From NCBI GenBank assembly GCA_005880345.1, contig VBGE01000153.1, forward strand, positions 1 to 8,031: 8,031 nucleotides of DNA. Reading direction: 5' to 3'. This document shows positions 5,506 through 8,031 of this stretch, piece by piece. A program made the translations under genes and the position numbers. Below the pieces are notes generated by a model, which did not search any database, was not told the origin of the DNA, and worked only from the letters and a program-made list of their open reading frames with translations. This DNA comes from Chloroflexota bacterium. Lineage in GTDB: Bacteria > Chloroflexota > Dormibacteria > Dormibacterales > Dormibacteraceae. Within the stretch, counting starts at the first letter, position 1, and each line of letters begins with the position of its first letter.

Positions 5506-6975
5506 GTGACCGACACGGCCGAAGGCGCCGCAGCCCAGCTCGGCACGCGCGCGGTCAGCAACTCGGTCTTCATCCTCGTTGCGCGCACGGTTTCCAAAGC
5601 CATCTCGCTCGTCGTTGTCATCGTCCTCGCCAACGCGCTTGGCGACGCCAACTACGGGCGCTACACGACCCTCATCGTCTACTCGGGCCTTTTCGCCGTC
5701 ATCGGCGACCTCGGGTTTCAATCGCTGTACACACGCGAGGCGGCCCGCAATCGCGCCGAGCTGGGCCATTACCTGGGCACGCTGATCGTCTTCAGGATCG
5801 GGCTCGCGGCGGCGGCGGCGGTCGTCTTCGGGATCGCGCTGGGATTGGGCACCGGCCTCACCACGCTGATCGTCCCGGGTGCCGCGCTCTTGACGGCGAC
5901 TGCCTTTGCGACGCTGCTGCGCAACACCTTCTATTCCGTCGGCCGCGCGGAGTTCGACGCGATCGCCATCGTCGTCGAGACCCTGATCCAGGCGGGTCTC
6001 ATCGTTTTCGGAGCGCGCCGCCACGCGGGAGTGGCCTATTACATCTGGGCCTATACCGCCTCGTACAGCTTCACGATCCTCTACTCGGTCGCCGTCATCC
6101 ACCTCTTCCGCCTGGGTCGCATTCGGCTCGGCCTCGACGTGAATCTCATCTGGCGCTGGCTGCCTCTCGCTCTGCCTTTTGCTTTCACGTTCTTTCTGAC
6201 CAACGTGTACTTCCGAGCCGGCTTCGTGATCCTGCAGCAGTTCCGGTCGTTTGCGGAAGTCGGTTGGTTCACCCTCGCCTACAAACCATTTGAGGCGCTG
6301 CAGTTCGTACCGCTGGCGATCCAGACCGTCGTCTATCCGTTGCTCGCGGTGTATTTCGTCAGCGATCCGTCCCGGCTCAAGGTCGCATACGAACGGTTCT
6401 TCAAGGTTCTCGTCTTGCTTGGATGGCCGCTCACAGTCGGCACCTTCGTTCTGGTCCATCCAATCAACCAGATCTTCAATCGGTCCGGTGAGTTCGCCCA
6501 ATCGGAGCCGGCTCTACGCGTGCTGGCCTTCGGCATCGTGTTTCTTTTCGTCAACTCGGCTTTCTACGCGATGCTCAACGCGATGAACAGGCAAGGCCTG
6601 AACGCGTGGGCGACCGCGCTGGCAACGATCGTGGCCGTCGCGCTCAACCTCGCGGCGATCCCGTTATTCGGCTACATCGGCGCCAGCTTCGCCACAGTGT
6701 TGACCGAGGCCGCGCTGTGTACCTTCGGCTGGTGGTTCGTCCAGGTCAGGCGACCGGAGCTGCGCCTGGCCGTGGTGCGAATCGCATGGCGCATCGTGCT
6801 GGCCGGCCTGGTGATGGGGGCCGTCCTCTACTTGATCCGGCGCTATTCGATCTTTCTGACCGCGCCGGCAGGATTCGTCGTTTACGCGCTGGCGATCTAC
6901 TTCGTCCGGGCGGTCGAACCGGAGGAATGGCGCCTCGCCAGGGACGGTCTGATCTCCCGTCTGCGACCGGCGTAA
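5506..6975 (+). CDS. Oligosaccharide flippase family protein (Wzx/MATE-like)
   Basis: This 489-residue polytopic membrane protein has about 12-14 hydrophobic helices and the layout of the polysaccharide-biosynthesis/flippase branch of the MOP (MATE) superfamily. The first helix (SNSVFILVARTVSKAISLVV) leads into the family-typical ANALGDANYGRYTTLIVYSG stretch, with a GDLGFQSLYTREAARN segment after it. Later come the second-half repeat (WLPLALPFAFTFFLTNVYFR), an AYKPFEAL loop, and FGYIGASFATVLTEA near helix 11-12. Such proteins move lipid-linked sugars from the cytoplasmic to the outer face of the membrane for surface-polysaccharide or wall assembly. GTG 5506 is chosen because the open frame upstream to 5344 overlaps the paralog-2 gene and codes for Pro/Arg-rich sequence of no family likeness; no Shine-Dalgarno is seen. 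No glycosyltransferase gene is adjacent within the window, so the glycan is unknown. The C-terminus (about 20 residues after RAVEPEEW) is cytoplasmic. Confidence 0.87.
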   Translation: MTDTAEGAAAQLGTRAVSNSVFILVARTVSKAISLVVVIVLANALGDANYGRYTTLIVYSGLFAVIGDLGFQSLYTREAARNRAELGHYLGTLIVFRIGLAAAAAVVFGIALGLGTGLTTLIVPGAALLTATAFATLLRNTFYSVGRAEFDAIAIVVETLIQAGLIVFGARRHAGVAYYIWAYTASYSFTILYSVAVIHLFRLGRIRLGLDVNLIWRWLPLALPFAFTFFLTNVYFRAGFVILQQFRSFAEVGWFTLAYKPFEALQFVPLAIQTVVYPLLAVYFVSDPSRLKVAYERFFKVLVLLGWPLTVGTFVLVHPINQIFNRSGEFAQSEPALRVLAFGIVFLFVNSAFYAMLNAMNRQGLNAWATALATIVAVALNLAAIPLFGYIGASFATVLTEAALCTFGWWFVQVRRPELRLAVVRIAWRIVLAGLVMGAVLYLIRRYSIFLTAPAGFVVYALAIYFVRAVEPEEWRLARDGLISRLRPA

Positions 6976-7041
6976 CCCTCCCTCGGCGGGAGCCGTTGGA
7001 TCGAGCGGGAAAGCGTAGAATCCTGCGCGCCCCCAACCAAG
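6976..7041 (+). promoter_or_regulatory. Short spacer before the PBP gene with weak hairpin and -10-like box
   Basis: The spacer holds a five-base-pair inverted repeat CTCCC-TCGGC-GGGAG (6978-6992) just after the flippase stop, without a T-tract. A TAGAAT box at 7016-7021 matches five of six positions of TATAAT. The only TTG-type -35 candidate (TTGGAT, 6996-7001) is too close, at 14 bases. This could be a weak terminator followed by a promoter for the penicillin-binding protein gene, but neither element is convincing alone. Confidence 0.22.
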
Positions 7042-8031
7042 ATGGCTCGAAACGTTCCTGATCGAATCAAGACCAAGGGGGGACACAGCCCCCGAGCGCG
7101 GATTCACGCCGCGTGGTCGCCGATCGGACAGAAGATGCGCCGGACGACGATGCTGCGCGGGCTCGGCGCCGTGCTCGCGATCATGCTCGTCCTCGGCCTC
7201 GGCGCCGACGCATACGCGCAGACCTTCTTCGACAGCCTGCCCTCGATCCAGGGCCTGGACTCCGCCGCGTTTGCCGGCGACACCCTGATCACGGACAGCA
7301 CGGGCAAGGTCGAGCTGGCCGATGTCGGCAACCATGGCGACCACCGGCTGGCCGTGAAGTTGAAGGACATCTCTCCCGTTGCCGTCCAGGCCACCGTGGC
7401 CATCGAGGACAAGGGCTTCTACACCAACCCCGGCTTTGACATCAACGGCATCATCCGAGCCTTTATCGACAACATTCGCGCCGGCCACGTGGTCGGCGGC
7501 GGAAGCACCATCACCCAGCAGCTCGCCAAGCAGCAGTTTCTGACCCCGGACCAGACCTACAGCCGCAAGATCAAGGAGCTCGCGCTCGCGTACGAGCTGA
7601 GCCAGACCTACAGCAAAGACCAGATCATGGAGCTCTACCTCAACAAGAGCTTCTACGGCTCGCAGTCGTACGGCGTCGAGGCCGCGTCGCTGAGCTACTT
7701 CCAGATCCCTGCCTCCAAGCTGGACCTGGCGCAGGCGGCGATGCTGGCCGGCCTGCCGTCAGCTCCGACCGAGTGGAACCCTGTCCTGCATCCGGACGCG
7801 GCCAAGCTGCGCCAGACCGAGGTGCTGCGGGCGATGGTCCGCTCCAACTTCATCTCGCAAGAGGACATGGACAAGGCCGTCGCCGAGAAGCTCAACTACT
7901 CCGCGCCGACCAACAGCTTCAAGGCGCCCCACTTCGTCGACTACGTGCTCGCCGAGCTCCGCCAGCTCGGGTTTCAGCCCGGCCTCCAGCAGCTCAACGT
8001 CACGACCACGCTGGACTGGAACATGCAGCAG
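7042..8031 (+). CDS. Class A penicillin-binding protein, GT51 transglycosylase part (3' end outside window)
   Basis: The frame is open from ATG 7042 to the window end (330 residues) and must continue. It starts with a basic cytoplasmic tail (1-38), a membrane anchor (about 39-58), then a GT51 glycosyltransferase domain that polymerises lipid II into glycan strands outside the membrane. Visible family motifs are EDKGFYTNPGFD (122-133, catalytic Glu122), GGSTITQQLAKQ (153-164), RKIKELALAYELSQTYSKDQ (175-194, second Glu at 179), then MELYLNKSFYG, YGVEAASLSYF and AMLAGLPSAPTEWNP. The last readable residues (LNVTTTLDWNMQQ) are the usual start of the linker to the transpeptidase domain, so a bifunctional PBP1A-type enzyme is likely, although the transpeptidase itself is not visible. 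In the first motif the usual His is Asn129. An alternative start is ATG 7135, which would still keep the anchor. The spacer from the flippase is in the same frame, separated by TAA. Confidence 0.92.
   Translation, partial: MARNVPDRIKTKGGHSPRARIHAAWSPIGQKMRRTTMLRGLGAVLAIMLVLGLGADAYAQTFFDSLPSIQGLDSAAFAGDTLITDSTGKVELADVGNHGDHRLAVKLKDISPVAVQATVAIEDKGFYTNPGFDINGIIRAFIDNIRAGHVVGGGSTITQQLAKQQFLTPDQTYSRKIKELALAYELSQTYSKDQIMELYLNKSFYGSQSYGVEAASLSYFQIPASKLDLAQAAMLAGLPSAPTEWNPVLHPDAAKLRQTEVLRAMVRSNFISQEDMDKAVAEKLNYSAPTNSFKAPHFVDYVLAELRQLGFQPGLQQLNVTTTLDWNMQQ

Noticed and set aside
5488..6501. 337-residue minus-strand frame opposite the flippase
   Set aside because: The translation is highly charged and compositionally odd, the expected shadow of a hydrophobic membrane protein gene.

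Overview
The window is GC-rich and densely coded, with mostly GTG/ATG starts that lack a clear Shine-Dalgarno sequence (only one of the seven readable genes has a strong one). No 16S or tRNA gene is present, so taxonomy is inference. Three features suggest a Chloroflexota, Dormibacterota or deep actinobacterial-type soil bacterium: the high GC, the membrane-anchored C39-like proteins, and a GT51 transglycosylase whose first motif reads EDxxFYxNPGxD instead of the usual EDxxFxxHxGxD. I cannot choose between these phyla from the sequence.

Layout. (1) Bases 1-420: the 3' end of a gene for a surface protein with a Pro/Ser/Thr linker and a C-terminal membrane anchor. (2) About 417/486-1589: a major facilitator superfamily permease whose reading frame runs back to the upstream stop codon, so its start is ambiguous. 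(3) 1601-2119: a small unrecognised protein with an N-terminal coiled coil and a C-terminal internal duplication. (4) 2162-3622: a membrane-anchored protein with a long helical stalk and a C39-like papain-fold domain that stops just where the catalytic His segment should be. (5) 3623-3712: a 90-base convergent intergenic region holding two copies of a CGGATAGTCCGGACTA dyad. (6) 3713-4489, minus strand: an intact C39-like protein. (7) 4490-4648: a divergent promoter region. (8) 4649-5491: a second intact C39-like protein, paralogous to the minus-strand one. (9) 5506-6975: a Wzx/MATE-type oligosaccharide flippase. (10) 7042 to the window end: the N-terminal part of a class A penicillin-binding protein (GT51 peptidoglycan glycosyltransferase).

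How they fit. Nearly every gene encodes a membrane or exported protein. The right half pairs two extracytoplasmic cysteine-peptidase-like proteins with a lipid-linked glycan flippase and a peptidoglycan polymerase, which suggests an envelope-assembly or cell-surface neighbourhood. The three C39-like proteins in a row, one apparently lacking part of its active site, are the most unusual content. There is no gene-free stretch longer than 159 bases, and I saw no mobile element, CRISPR array, rRNA or tRNA.
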